NCBI GenBank assembly: GCA_017650105.1
Contig: JAGCFO010000039.1
Location: 66,571-109,151 of the forward strand
Direction of reading: 5' to 3'
From: Bacteroidaceae bacterium
GTDB lineage: Bacteria; Bacteroidota; Bacteroidia; Bacteroidales; Bacteroidaceae
Length of the DNA: 42,581 bases
How positions within the stretch are numbered: position 1 is the stretch's first letter; each line of letters opens with the position of its first letter. A program made the position numbers and the translations under genes. Shown one piece after another: positions 34,006 to 42,215 of this stretch. Below the pieces are notes generated by a model that saw nothing but the letters and a program-made list of their open reading frames with translations, searched no databases and was not told where the DNA came from.

Positions 34006-35127
34006 ATGGAACTCTTCGACGTTTACTCCCTCTTCGATGTTACGCCTGTTCGCGCACAAGGATGCCGCGTGTGGGACGATAAGGGAACCGAGTACCTCGA
34101 CCTCTACGGGGGGCATGCAGTCATCTCCATAGGGCATTCCCACCCGCACTACATTGAAGCCCTCAGCAAACAGCTCGGCAAGATAGGATTCTACTCCAAC
34201 AGCGTCGTCAACCCTCTGCAGCAGGAGCTGGCGCACAGGCTCGGGAAGGCATGCGGATACGAGGACTACAGCCTGTTTCTCGATAACTCGGGCGCCGAGT
34301 CGAACGAGAATGCTATGAAGCTTGCCTCGTTCCACACGGGAAAGGAGCGCATCATAGCCTTCAGCCGCAGCTTTCACGGAAGGACGAGCGGAGCCGTAGC
34401 AGTCACCGACAACCCCAAGATAATCTCCCCCTTCAACGCCAACCACAAGGTAACCTTCTGCACCCTCAACGATGCCGAAGGTGTGGAAGCTGCATTGGCT
34501 CAAGGCGATGTGGCAGGCGTCATCATCGAGGGGATTCAGGGCTGCGGAGGCATCCACATTCCCTCCGATGCTTTCATGCTGAAGCTGAGCGAGCTGTGCA
34601 GGGAGTACGGCGCTCTGCTCATCCTCGATGAGGTACAGAGCGGCTACGGAAGGACAGGAAAGTTCTTTGCGCACCAGTGGAGCGGCGTGCGCCCCGACAT
34701 CATCACGATGGGAAAGGGCATCGCCAACGGGTTCCCCTGTGGAGGAATCCTTATCGCCCCCCATCTGAAAGCCGTGAAGGGCATGCTCGGCACCACGTTC
34801 GGAGGCAACTACCTGGCTATGTCGGCAGCTATCGCCGTGCTCGACGTGATGGAAGACGAACACCTCATCGACAACGCACTCGTTACGGGCGACTATCTCG
34901 TGCAGCACATCCCCTCCTCCCCGCGCATAAAGGAAGTGCGCGGCAGGGGGCTCATGATAGGCATCGAGTTCAACGAGGATGTTGCCCCGCTGCGCCGTAA
35001 GCTCCTCTTCGACAAGCACATCTTCACAGGTGTGGCTGGGACAAATATGATTCGCCTCCTGGCTCCTCTCTGCCTGACGAAGGCAGAAGCCGACGTCTTC
35101 ATCCAAGCGCTGAAGGACATTCTGTAG
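34006..35127 (+). CDS. argD: N-acylornithine aminotransferase
   Basis: ArgD is a class III PLP aminotransferase making N-acylornithine from the semialdehyde and glutamate. From ATG 34006 (MELFDVYSLFDVTPVRAQG) it is 373 aa. Motifs are LDNSGAESNENAMKLA for phosphate binding, SFHGRTSGAVAVT, LILDEVQSGYGRTGKFFA, and GKGIANGFPCGG with the PLP-binding lysine in MGKG. The frame continues upstream over argC without a convincing start. It is followed by a 122-base gap containing a copy of the TCGCGA element before argF'. Confidence 0.95.
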   Translation: MELFDVYSLFDVTPVRAQGCRVWDDKGTEYLDLYGGHAVISIGHSHPHYIEALSKQLGKIGFYSNSVVNPLQQELAHRLGKACGYEDYSLFLDNSGAESNENAMKLASFHTGKERIIAFSRSFHGRTSGAVAVTDNPKIISPFNANHKVTFCTLNDAEGVEAALAQGDVAGVIIEGIQGCGGIHIPSDAFMLKLSELCREYGALLILDEVQSGYGRTGKFFAHQWSGVRPDIITMGKGIANGFPCGGILIAPHLKAVKGMLGTTFGGNYLAMSAAIAVLDVMEDEHLIDNALVTGDYLVQHIPSSPRIKEVRGRGLMIGIEFNEDVAPLRRKLLFDKHIFTGVAGTNMIRLLAPLCLTKAEADVFIQALKDIL

Positions 35128-35138
35128 GGCAAGAATTA

Positions 35139-35215
35139 TTTGTTCTCCAAAAAAATTTTTCCCTTCTTCATCTCGCGAGATTTGTTCTCCAAAAAAATTT
35201 TTTCCTTCTCCATAA
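35139..35215 (-). repeat. Dispersed TCGCGA element between argD and argF', two units
   Basis: On the plus strand TTTGTTCTCC occurs at 35139 and 35181, exactly 42 bp apart, each followed by an A-tract/T-tract junction and a CTTCTTC or CTTCTCC block. The palindrome here is ATCTCGCGAGAT, while the copies at 5230 and 29552 have ATATCGCGATAT: both arms changed together, so symmetry is kept. Confidence 0.88.
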
Positions 35216-35221
35216 TTTCAC

Positions 35222-35229
35222 TACCTTTA
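35222..35229 (+). promoter_or_regulatory. Possible internal promoter box for argF'
   Basis: TACCTTTA differs from TAnnTTTG at the last base and lies 20 bases before the argF' ATG. There is no TTG at -33; that position falls in the A/T tract of the repeat element. Confidence 0.3.
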
Positions 35230-35249
35230 CGCACACTTTTCGAAACACT

Positions 35250-36209
35250 ATGCATACTTTCATCAACGTACAAGATATCGGCCCCCTGAAGGCAGCGCTG
35301 CAAGAGGCAGCAGAGACAAAGAAAGATCGTTTTGCACACAGCACTCTTGGCAAGAACAAGACGCTGCTGATGATTTTCTTCAACAACTCGCTGCGCACGC
35401 GCCTCAGCACGCAAAAGGCAGCTATAAACCTGGGAATGAACGTGATAGTGCTCGACGTGAACGCCGGCGCCTGGAAGCTTGAGACAGAGCGCGGGGTGAT
35501 TATGGACGGCGACAAGAGCGAGCATCTGCTCGAAGCCATTCCCGTGATGGGCAGCTACTGCGACATCATCGGCATACGCTCGTTTGCCGGGCTCACCGAC
35601 AGGGATTACGACTACAGCGAAACTGTTCTTAATCAGTTCATTCACTACAGCGGGCGCCCCGTCTTCGCTATGGAGACGGCTACCGTTCACCCCTTGCAGG
35701 CTTTTGCCGACCTCATCACCATCGAGGAGCACAAGACAAAAGCCCGCCCGAAGGTTGTCCTCACGTGGGCTCCTCACCCAAAGGCGCTGCCGCAGGCTGT
35801 ACCCAACTCGTTTGCCCAGTGGATGAATGCTGCCGACGTCGACCTCGTCATCACACACCCCGAAGGCTACGAGCTCGACCCTCGCTTCATAGGCAACGCG
35901 AAGGTTGAATACAACCAGATGAAAGCTCTCGAGGGCGCCGACTTCGTCTATGCCAAGAACTGGAGCTGCCCGGGAGTGACGTGCGACGACTACGGAAAGG
36001 TCATCAACAAAGATATGTCGTGGACCATCGACGCTGCCCATATGGCAGTCACCGACAACGGCAAGTTCATGCACTGCCTGCCTGTCAGGAGGGGCATGAT
36101 TGTCACCGACGACGTTATTGAGGCTCCTACCTCCCTCGTCATCCCCGAAGCGGCAAACAGGGAGATATCGGCACAGGTAGTCATCAAACGTATGTTACAA
36201 TCCCTCTGA
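35250..36209 (+). CDS. argF': N-succinylornithine (or N-acetylornithine) transcarbamylase
   Basis: This enzyme carbamoylates an N-acylated ornithine, in contrast to ordinary ornithine carbamoyltransferase. The 319-aa protein has the carbamoyl-phosphate site NNSLRTRLST (residues 45-54), HPLQAFADL and HCLPVRRG. It aligns with the Bacteroides fragilis succinylornithine enzyme by the loop VIMDGDKSEH (83-92). In published work on this family (from memory), that loop carries Pro90 in the succinyl enzyme and Glu92 in the Xanthomonas acetyl enzyme. Here the residue is Ser90. Loss of Glu favours N-succinylornithine. It lies between argD and argB; argB starts 8 bases after its stop. Confidence 0.9.
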   Translation: MHTFINVQDIGPLKAALQEAAETKKDRFAHSTLGKNKTLLMIFFNNSLRTRLSTQKAAINLGMNVIVLDVNAGAWKLETERGVIMDGDKSEHLLEAIPVMGSYCDIIGIRSFAGLTDRDYDYSETVLNQFIHYSGRPVFAMETATVHPLQAFADLITIEEHKTKARPKVVLTWAPHPKALPQAVPNSFAQWMNAADVDLVITHPEGYELDPRFIGNAKVEYNQMKALEGADFVYAKNWSCPGVTCDDYGKVINKDMSWTIDAAHMAVTDNGKFMHCLPVRRGMIVTDDVIEAPTSLVIPEAANREISAQVVIKRMLQSL

Positions 36210-36217
36210 GCCGCACG

Positions 36218-36982
36218 ATGAAACCGTTGAATATCATAAAGGTAGGAGGCGCCGTTGTAGAAGACGAAGCCTCGCTCAGCGACTTGCTGCGCTCCTTTGC
36301 CCAACTCCCGGGAAACAAGGTGCTGGTGCACGGAGGGGGAAGGGCTGCCACACAGGTAGCGGCAGAGATGGGTATCGAGAGCGTGATGGTGCAAGGACGG
36401 CGCGTCACCGACGCCAACATGCTGAGGGTGGTGACGATGGTATACGGAGGGCTCGTCAACAAGAACATCGTTGCCCGCCTGCAGGCCCTAGGCGTCAACG
36501 CCCTGGGGCTCACGGGCGCCGACCTGGGATATATGCTCAGCGACAGGCGCCCAGTCGTCGACGTCGACTACGGCTTCGTGGGCGACGTGAAGCGCACCGA
36601 TGCCTCCATCCTCGCGCAGCTGATTGAGAGCAGTGTGGTGCCCGTGCTGGCGCCCCTCACGCACGACGGCAAGGGGAGCCTGCTCAACACCAACGCCGAC
36701 ACCATAGCGGCAGAGGCTGCCAAAGCCCTCGCGCAGATGTTCGACGTCACGCTCACCTTTTGCTTCGAGAAGCAGGGCGTGCTGCTCGATGCCGACGACG
36801 ACAGCAGCGTCATTGCACGCCTCTACAGGGATGACTTCCAGCGCCTTGTCGCCGAGGGCACCATCTCGGGGGGCATGATACCCAAGATTACCAACGCCTT
36901 CTGCGCCATCGACAGCGGAGTGAAGCGCGTAGTGATTACCCACGCGCGGCACCTCGAAGGAGGCACCACCATTGTCGGATGA
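36218..36982 (+). CDS. argB: N-acylglutamate kinase
   Basis: ArgB phosphorylates N-acetyl- (or here possibly N-succinyl-) glutamate. The 254-aa protein has the amino-acid kinase fold: NIIKVGGAVVED at the N-terminus with the catalytic Lys, then VLVHGGGRAATQVAAEMG, GRRVTDANMLRVV, LTGADLGYM, LNTNADTIAAEAAKAL and GGMIPKITNAFCAIDSGV. It is short and lacks the N-terminal helix of arginine-inhibited hexameric forms, so simple arginine feedback at this enzyme is less likely. The next gene is 24 bases downstream. Confidence 0.94.
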   Translation: MKPLNIIKVGGAVVEDEASLSDLLRSFAQLPGNKVLVHGGGRAATQVAAEMGIESVMVQGRRVTDANMLRVVTMVYGGLVNKNIVARLQALGVNALGLTGADLGYMLSDRRPVVDVDYGFVGDVKRTDASILAQLIESSVVPVLAPLTHDGKGSLLNTNADTIAAEAAKALAQMFDVTLTFCFEKQGVLLDADDDSSVIARLYRDDFQRLVAEGTISGGMIPKITNAFCAIDSGVKRVVITHARHLEGGTTIVG

Positions 36983-37006
36983 CACACACTCTATTTTTCC
37001 ACGCCT

Positions 37007-38059
37007 ATGATTGAGCTACTCAAGAAAATGATATCCATCCCCTCGTTCAGCCGCGAGGAAACAGCCGTTGCCGATGTGCTCCAGCGGTGGATGGAGGGCA
37101 ACGGGCTCAGCGTCCACCGCAAGGGAAACAACGTGTGGACCTCATCTTCCGATGCCGACGACTCACGCCCCACCCTTCTGCTCAACGCCCACATCGACAC
37201 TGTGCGCCCCGCAGCAGGCTACCGCCGCGATCCTTTCACTCCCCAGCTCGAGGGCGACAGGCTCTACGGGCTCGGCAGCAACGACGACGGGGGTTCCGTC
37301 ATTGCCCTCCTTGCTGCCTACATGCAGCTCACAAGCCGCCCCCAGCCCTATCGCCTCGTCTACTCCGCTACGGCTGAGGAGGAGGTGTGCGGCGCAGGAG
37401 GCGTGGAGAGCATCCTTGACGACATAGGCCACATCCACCTCGGCATCATAGGCGAGCCCACCGGCATGCAGATGGCTGTTGCCGAGAGGGGTCTCCTCGT
37501 GCTCGACTGCACAGCACACGGCATCAGCGGGCATGCGGCACGCAACGAGGGTGTGAACGCCCTCTACATCGCCCTCGACGACACCGAGTGGTTCCGCACC
37601 TACCAGTTCGAGCGCGTGTCGGAGTTTCTCGGCACCGTCAAGATGAGCGTCACCATGATGGAGTGCGGCACGCAGCACAACGTGGTGCCCGACACCTGCC
37701 GCTTCGTCGTCGACGTGCGCCCCAACGGCATGTACACCAATCAGCAGATTGTCGACGTCATACGCCAGCACGTCACGAGCGACGTCACCCCGCGCTCGCT
37801 CCGTCACAACAGCTCCAGCATCCCTCTTACCCACCCTGTGGTGCAGCGAGGGCTGCAGCTGGGCCTCACGCCCTTCGGCTCCCCCACCACCAGCAACCAG
37901 ACGGTACTCCCTCAGTTCCCCACTCTCAAGATAGGGCCGGGCGACTCCGCGCGCTCCCACACTGCCGACGAGTTCATCTGCCTGTCGGAGATAAGCCAGG
38001 CAACGGAACTCTACGTCAGCCTGCTCGACAATCTGCAGATTTTGCCCTTCGGAAACTGA
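37007..38059 (+). CDS. argE: M20-family N-acylornithine/N-acylcitrulline deacylase
   Basis: This 350-aa zinc hydrolase of the M20 (ArgE/DapE) family should remove the acyl group from N-acylcitrulline, the product of ArgF'. The metal and catalytic residues are visible: NAHIDTV (His, Asp), GSNDDGGS (bridging Asp), TAEEEVCG (catalytic Glu pair), GEPTG and the C-terminal RSHTADEF His. Position after argB and before argH supports a role in arginine synthesis and not in diaminopimelate synthesis. The preferred acyl group is unknown; by pathway logic it would match that of ArgF'. Confidence 0.88.
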   Translation: MIELLKKMISIPSFSREETAVADVLQRWMEGNGLSVHRKGNNVWTSSSDADDSRPTLLLNAHIDTVRPAAGYRRDPFTPQLEGDRLYGLGSNDDGGSVIALLAAYMQLTSRPQPYRLVYSATAEEEVCGAGGVESILDDIGHIHLGIIGEPTGMQMAVAERGLLVLDCTAHGISGHAARNEGVNALYIALDDTEWFRTYQFERVSEFLGTVKMSVTMMECGTQHNVVPDTCRFVVDVRPNGMYTNQQIVDVIRQHVTSDVTPRSLRHNSSSIPLTHPVVQRGLQLGLTPFGSPTTSNQTVLPQFPTLKIGPGDSARSHTADEFICLSEISQATELYVSLLDNLQILPFGN

Positions 38060-38155
38060 TTTTTTACCCCTTCCTGTTGCTTTTTGAAGATGGAAGCCGT
38101 ACTTTTGGGCGACAAATAACAAGAAACCCCTTAACCGTAACACACACGCATCATC

Positions 38156-39451
38156 ATGAAACTTTGGGACAAGGGCTACGAGCCCGACGCACTGATAGAG
38201 AACTTCACCGTTGGCAACGACCGCGACCTCGACCTTCAGCTGGCACGCTACGATGTAGAGGGCTCAATGGCTCACATACGCATGCTTGAGAGCATAGGCC
38301 TGCTTACGTCCAACGAGCTGAAAGTGTTGCTCGAGGCCCTCGAGGACATCCACTCCGCCATCCTGCGCGGAGAGTTCACCATCGAGGATGGCGTCGAGGA
38401 CGTCCACTCCGAAGTGGAGCAGCTCCTCACGCAGCGCCTGGGCGACGTGGGCAAGAAGATACACTCAGGACGCTCACGCAACGATCAGGTGCTCGTCGAC
38501 CTCAAGCTCTTCTTCCGCGACAAGCTTAAGGAGACTGCCCGCAGCGTGGGCACCCTCTTCAGCCGCCTGCAAGCCCTCAGCGACGAGCATAAGGATGTGC
38601 TGATGCCCGGATACACCCATCTGCAGATTGCTATGCCTAGTAGTTTCGGCCTGTGGTTCGGAGCCTATGCCGAGACGCTCGTCGACGATCTGCGCCTGCT
38701 GGCTGCCGCCTACGACATCGCCAACCAGAACCCCCTGGGCAGTGCTGCCGGCTACGGCTCGTCGTTTCCCCTCAACCGCACGCTCACCACTCAGCTGCTC
38801 CAGTTCGCCGACATGCACTACAACGTCGTAGCTGCGCAGATGAGCCGCGGGAAGACCGAACGTGCCATAGCTGCCGCCATCAGCGCCGTCAGCGCCACAC
38901 TGGGACGCTTCGCGATGGATGTATGCCTCTTCATGTGCCAGAATTTCGGCTTCGTATCCTTCCCCGACGAACTCACCACGGGCAGCAGCATCATGCCCCA
39001 CAAGAAGAACCCCGACGTGTTCGAAATCATGCGCGCCAAGTGCAACCGCCTGCAGAGCCTGCCGGAGCAGATAGCCCTCATGACGAGCAACCTGCCGCTG
39101 GGCTATCAGCGCGACTTCCAGCTGCTCAAGGATGTGCTCTTCCCCGCCTTCGGCGAGCTCGACGAGTGCCTCCACATGTGCGACTTCATGCTCCAGCACA
39201 TACGCGTCAACCGCGACATTCTCTCCTCCTCTAAGTACGATTACCTCTTCACCGTCGAGGACGTCAACCGTCTAGTGCTGCAGGGCGTGCCCTTCCGCGA
39301 GGCCTACAAGACCATCGGCATGCAGGTACAGAACCACACCTACCAGCCCACGCGTTCCGTCAGCCACACCCATGAGGGTAGCATCGGCAATCTCTGCAAT
39401 GCCGAGATAGCACGCAAGTTCAGGGAGGTGATGCGCTCGTTCGGGGAGTAA
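38156..39451 (+). CDS. argH: Argininosuccinate lyase
   Basis: ArgH cleaves argininosuccinate to arginine and fumarate, the final step. The 431-aa protein belongs to the fumarase/aspartase superfamily. The signature GSSIMPHKKNPD is present, as are VEDVHSEVE, SGRSRNDQV and MPGYTHLQIAMPSSFG. It ends the operon; the 96-base gap after the deacylase is the largest after the argD-argF' gap. No canonical terminator is visible in the 85 bases to the convergent gene, only a weak GGAGG/CCTCC stem near 39465-39482. Confidence 0.95.
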   Translation: MKLWDKGYEPDALIENFTVGNDRDLDLQLARYDVEGSMAHIRMLESIGLLTSNELKVLLEALEDIHSAILRGEFTIEDGVEDVHSEVEQLLTQRLGDVGKKIHSGRSRNDQVLVDLKLFFRDKLKETARSVGTLFSRLQALSDEHKDVLMPGYTHLQIAMPSSFGLWFGAYAETLVDDLRLLAAAYDIANQNPLGSAAGYGSSFPLNRTLTTQLLQFADMHYNVVAAQMSRGKTERAIAAAISAVSATLGRFAMDVCLFMCQNFGFVSFPDELTTGSSIMPHKKNPDVFEIMRAKCNRLQSLPEQIALMTSNLPLGYQRDFQLLKDVLFPAFGELDECLHMCDFMLQHIRVNRDILSSSKYDYLFTVEDVNRLVLQGVPFREAYKTIGMQVQNHTYQPTRSVSHTHEGSIGNLCNAEIARKFREVMRSFGE

Positions 39452-39536
39452 TCGCCCGTCAGCGGGAGGATAAGCCCCCTCCTCTTTCTCCTTTCTATTC
39501 CTGTTTTACGTCAGCTGCGCAGCGAGAACTCTTCTG

Positions 39537-40922
39537 TCAGCCGCGAGCGGCGCGTACCTCGTCTGCGCTCATAGGCTTGTACTTCGTGCCCAGTCGCCGC
39601 TTGCCGTCGGGCGTCACCAGGTAGTCCTCCTCGTTGCGCAGGCCGCCGAAGTGGCGCCATTTGTCAATCTCGTCGAAGCAGAGGAACTCCTCGAATCGGT
39701 GCTCAGCCCTCCAACGGTCTATCAGCTCGGGGATGAAGTAGATGCCTGGCTCGATGGTGAACACAAATCCGGGCTCCAGCGGTCTTGCCAGGCGCAGCGA
39801 CTTATACCCGAACACGGTGCTCTTGGGCTCGCCGTCGTAGCCCACCCACACTTCGCCCAGGTTCTCCATATCGTGCACGTCGAGGCCCATCATGTGCCCC
39901 ACGCCGCATGGGAAGAACAGCGCGTGAGCACCAACCCTCACCGCCTCGTCCACGTCGCCCTTCATCAGCCCCAGCGCCCTCATTCCCTCGGCGATGGTGG
40001 TACACGCCTTCACGTGCACATTGCGGAAGGGAACTCCCAGCGCTATAGCGTCCACAGCTGCGCGGTGTGCCTGCAGGCACAGGTCGAAGATGATGCGCTG
40101 CTGCTCGCTGAAATCGTTGCCCACGGGGCATGTCGACGACAGGTCGCCGCAGTAGTGGCTGCCCACCTCGGCGCCAGCGTCGAGCAGAAACATGTCGCCC
40201 TCGTGCGCCGTGTGTATGTACCCGTGATTGTGCAGCGTCTGCCCGTGCGTCGTCGCTATCACCGGGAAGGCGTTGTCGCCCCCTCCCTGCTGCGCAATGG
40301 CCGTGACTGCCGCGCGCACTTCCGCCTCGTGCACCCCCGGGCGCACCATACGCATCATCGCACAGTGCATGTCCACGCTGATGTCCACCGCCCTGTCGAT
40401 CTCGGCCACCTCCTCGTCGCTCTTGTAGATGCGCTGGTTCACGACGGCGCGCACCATCGCCGTGCTGGCAGCGGCGTCCTGCGCCCCGGGAGGGAGCCCC
40501 AGCCAGGCCTGCAGCTTCACGCGGTGCTCGCCCCGATAGGGAGGCAGGAAATGCACCGTGCGCCCTTTGCTCAGCGCCTCGCGCAGCACGTCGCCCACTT
40601 TGTCGGCTGGCAGAGTCTCGCCCACGCCCACACGCTCCGCCTTGCTGGCAAGGGAGGGCTGTGTTCCCATCCACACGATGTCATCGATGGTAGGGTCGTT
40701 GCCGAACACTATCTCCCTCCCCTCGTCGATGTCGATGACGGCCGTCAGCCCCTCGTGGTCGATGCCGAAGAAGTAGAGAAACGTGGAGTCCTGCCTGAAC
40801 GGGTAGGTGTTGTCCTCATAGTTCATGGGCGCCTGATCGTTGCCCAAGAAGAGCAGCACCCCGCTCCTAACGGCTTTCTTTAGCGCACGGCGCCGGCTCA
40901 CATAAGTCTCTTTTGCAAACAT
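39537..40922 (-). CDS. Aminopeptidase P family (M24B) Xaa-Pro peptidase
   Basis: The 461-aa cytoplasmic metallopeptidase removes N-terminal residues preceding proline. It has the two-domain layout of aminopeptidase P. The N-terminal domain shows FLGNDQAPMNYEDNTYPFRQDSTFLYFFG (the second part marks the family). The M24 'pita-bread' domain carries metal ligands in LLDAGAEVGSHYCGDLS (two Asp), CGVGHMMGLDVHD (His), FTIEPGIYF (Glu) and LRNEEDYLV (Glu). It has no signal peptide. It is convergent with argH. No clear promoter was found; the upstream neighbour on the same strand is a small remnant gene 71 bases away. Confidence 0.93.
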   Translation of the reverse strand: MFAKETYVSRRRALKKAVRSGVLLFLGNDQAPMNYEDNTYPFRQDSTFLYFFGIDHEGLTAVIDIDEGREIVFGNDPTIDDIVWMGTQPSLASKAERVGVGETLPADKVGDVLREALSKGRTVHFLPPYRGEHRVKLQAWLGLPPGAQDAAASTAMVRAVVNQRIYKSDEEVAEIDRAVDISVDMHCAMMRMVRPGVHEAEVRAAVTAIAQQGGGDNAFPVIATTHGQTLHNHGYIHTAHEGDMFLLDAGAEVGSHYCGDLSSTCPVGNDFSEQQRIIFDLCLQAHRAAVDAIALGVPFRNVHVKACTTIAEGMRALGLMKGDVDEAVRVGAHALFFPCGVGHMMGLDVHDMENLGEVWVGYDGEPKSTVFGYKSLRLARPLEPGFVFTIEPGIYFIPELIDRWRAEHRFEEFLCFDEIDKWRHFGGLRNEEDYLVTPDGKRRLGTKYKPMSADEVRAARG

Positions 40923-40993
40923 GGTGTGATTCTATCAAACTAATAATTGTGAAACAAAAGGTTCAAAGCTCTCAGGAAAACTCATTTCATCCA

Positions 40994-41164
40994 TCATTGC
41001 CCGAGGTTGATGCTCACGAGCGCTGTAGCATCCGTGACATTGTAATAGATGGTCTGTCCCTGCTCGTTCTCAGAATAGAAGTCCCAGGCCGAGACTGTCA
41101 TGCTGCCCAACAGTGCCAGCAGCGCTATCAGGCTTCGTAGTAGAAGGTTGTGTGTTTTCATCAT
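40994..41164 (-). CDS. Small secreted protein, probable truncated remnant of a BspA-like surface protein
   Basis: An open frame of 56 codons starts with two ATGs at 41164 and 41161 and ends in TGA at 40994. It encodes a clear signal peptide (KTHNLLLRSLIALLALLGS, then MTVSA) and a mature part of only about 30 residues, WDFYSENEQGQTIYYNVTD. That pattern (aromatic-D-F-x-x-x-G-x-x-I-Y-Y-N) is how many BspA-type leucine-rich surface proteins of Bacteroidales begin. Nothing downstream in any frame continues the family. It is either a truncated gene or a small secreted peptide. A leftward promoter at 41405-41435 could serve it. Confidence 0.6.
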   Translation of the reverse strand: MMKTHNLLLRSLIALLALLGSMTVSAWDFYSENEQGQTIYYNVTDATALVSINLGQ

Positions 41165-41404
41165 ATTTAGAAGTATAAAAGTTTTTATCTTTCAGATTAT
41201 CAATTGTTTCCGCTGCGAATAATCGAATTTGTTTGCAGTGCTGTTTCCGCTAAACTCAATTGAACAATGACTATTATTCCTGGGACTAACTGATTTTGAG
41301 TATTTTTCAGAACCTGAATCAAAGACGACGTTTTAGCCTATGTGCCTTATTGTCCTTTGCTTTATAGCCCGCATCATGTTTAGCCGCACCATCTTTTTAT
41401 GTCA

Positions 41405-41435
41405 CAAAGATAAACATTATTTCCAAAACACGCAA
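41405..41435 (-). promoter_or_regulatory. Leftward promoter upstream of the small secreted protein
   Basis: On the minus strand TTG (41435-41433), a 20-base spacer and TATCTTTG (41412-41405) match the consensus well. It is about 240 bases before the first ATG, so the leader would be long. Confidence 0.6.
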
Positions 41436-42139
41436 ATTTCACGGGCACTTTTTTCGGGATGTTTTGAACTTTTTCCCGATGTTTTTCGCCTTGCGGAGAA
41501 AGGTCTTTTTCTTCTCCCAAATACCTCGCGGGCATCGGTGCGCAGAGCCCGTTTTAGCCAGCGATGACGATCGACTCTCTTGGGTACCGTCGCGTTTTGC
41601 GGAGTCGTCCTTGTCAACAGGTTTCAGCACCAGGAGGCCCTGAATCAGAGCGTCCTTTCCCCGACTTGCGTCCTATACCTTACTCCGGATACCTGAATCG
41701 AGTACGCGGTTTGCATGCCCCCACCTGCTATGGCAGAGCCCTGAATCAGGGCGATGCTTTCCCCGACTCGACAGGGGTAGACCGAAGGTCACCATCCGAT
41801 TATTTTCACTACAAAGACACAACACGCCTATTGCGCATCTCGAATGTTTTGCCAACTTTTTTTCAAAAAAAATGAAATATTTTTTCAACTGAATGATTTA
41901 CAAGTGAATAAATAAGGCAACAAGGAAACAAACCATACCCCCCACATGCGGTTGGCACTTGTGTTTTTTCGGCACTTCTTTGGAGTGGAACCGAAAGGAG
42001 CAGTGAGCGGAGAATCAAGCTTGCTTGAATTTTCCCGAGACGTGTAGGGCAAAAAGGAGTCGCGTTTCGCGACCCCCTTCTCCTCACTCCTCCTGTAGGC
42101 AGTCCTCTGAATCAGGGTAGTGGTTTTGTCTTTTTAGTG
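41436..42139. other. Gene-poor region with dispersed CTGAATC repeats
   Basis: No convincing coding frame. The motif CCTGAATC recurs at 41313, 41639, 41692 and 41740, and as CTCTGAATCAGGG at 42105. At 41638 and 41739 it extends to CCCTGAATCAG followed within a few bases by CTTTCCCCGACT. CCTGAATCAGG is near-palindromic. A TCGGGA/TCCCGA inverted repeat lies at 41454-41479. Adjacent to an insertion sequence, this may be decayed mobile DNA. Confidence 0.55.
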
Positions 42140-42190
42140 AAAATGTCAACCTTTTCAGGAAAGGTTGACATTTTCCTGGAAAAGTTGACA
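42140..42190 (-). mobile_element. Terminal region of an IS3-family element: inverted repeat and extra TGTCAAC copy
   Basis: A perfect 15-bp inverted repeat AAAATGTCAACCTTT (42140-42154) / AAAGGTTGACATTTT (42160-42174) with a 5-base loop is followed by a third copy of the motif, GGAAAAGTTGACA (42178-42190). It lies 26 bases past the transposase stop. TG...CA ends and repeated transposase-binding motifs suit an IS3-family terminus; the exact IS boundary is not certain. Confidence 0.6.
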
Positions 42191-42215
42191 ACAGGGAAAC
42201 TTGCCGGCGGCAAAG

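Noticed and set aside
39651..40883. 410-codon plus-strand frame over the aminopeptidase P gene
   Set aside because: Low-complexity His/Arg-rich product with no domain; the opposite strand has the full metal-ligand set.
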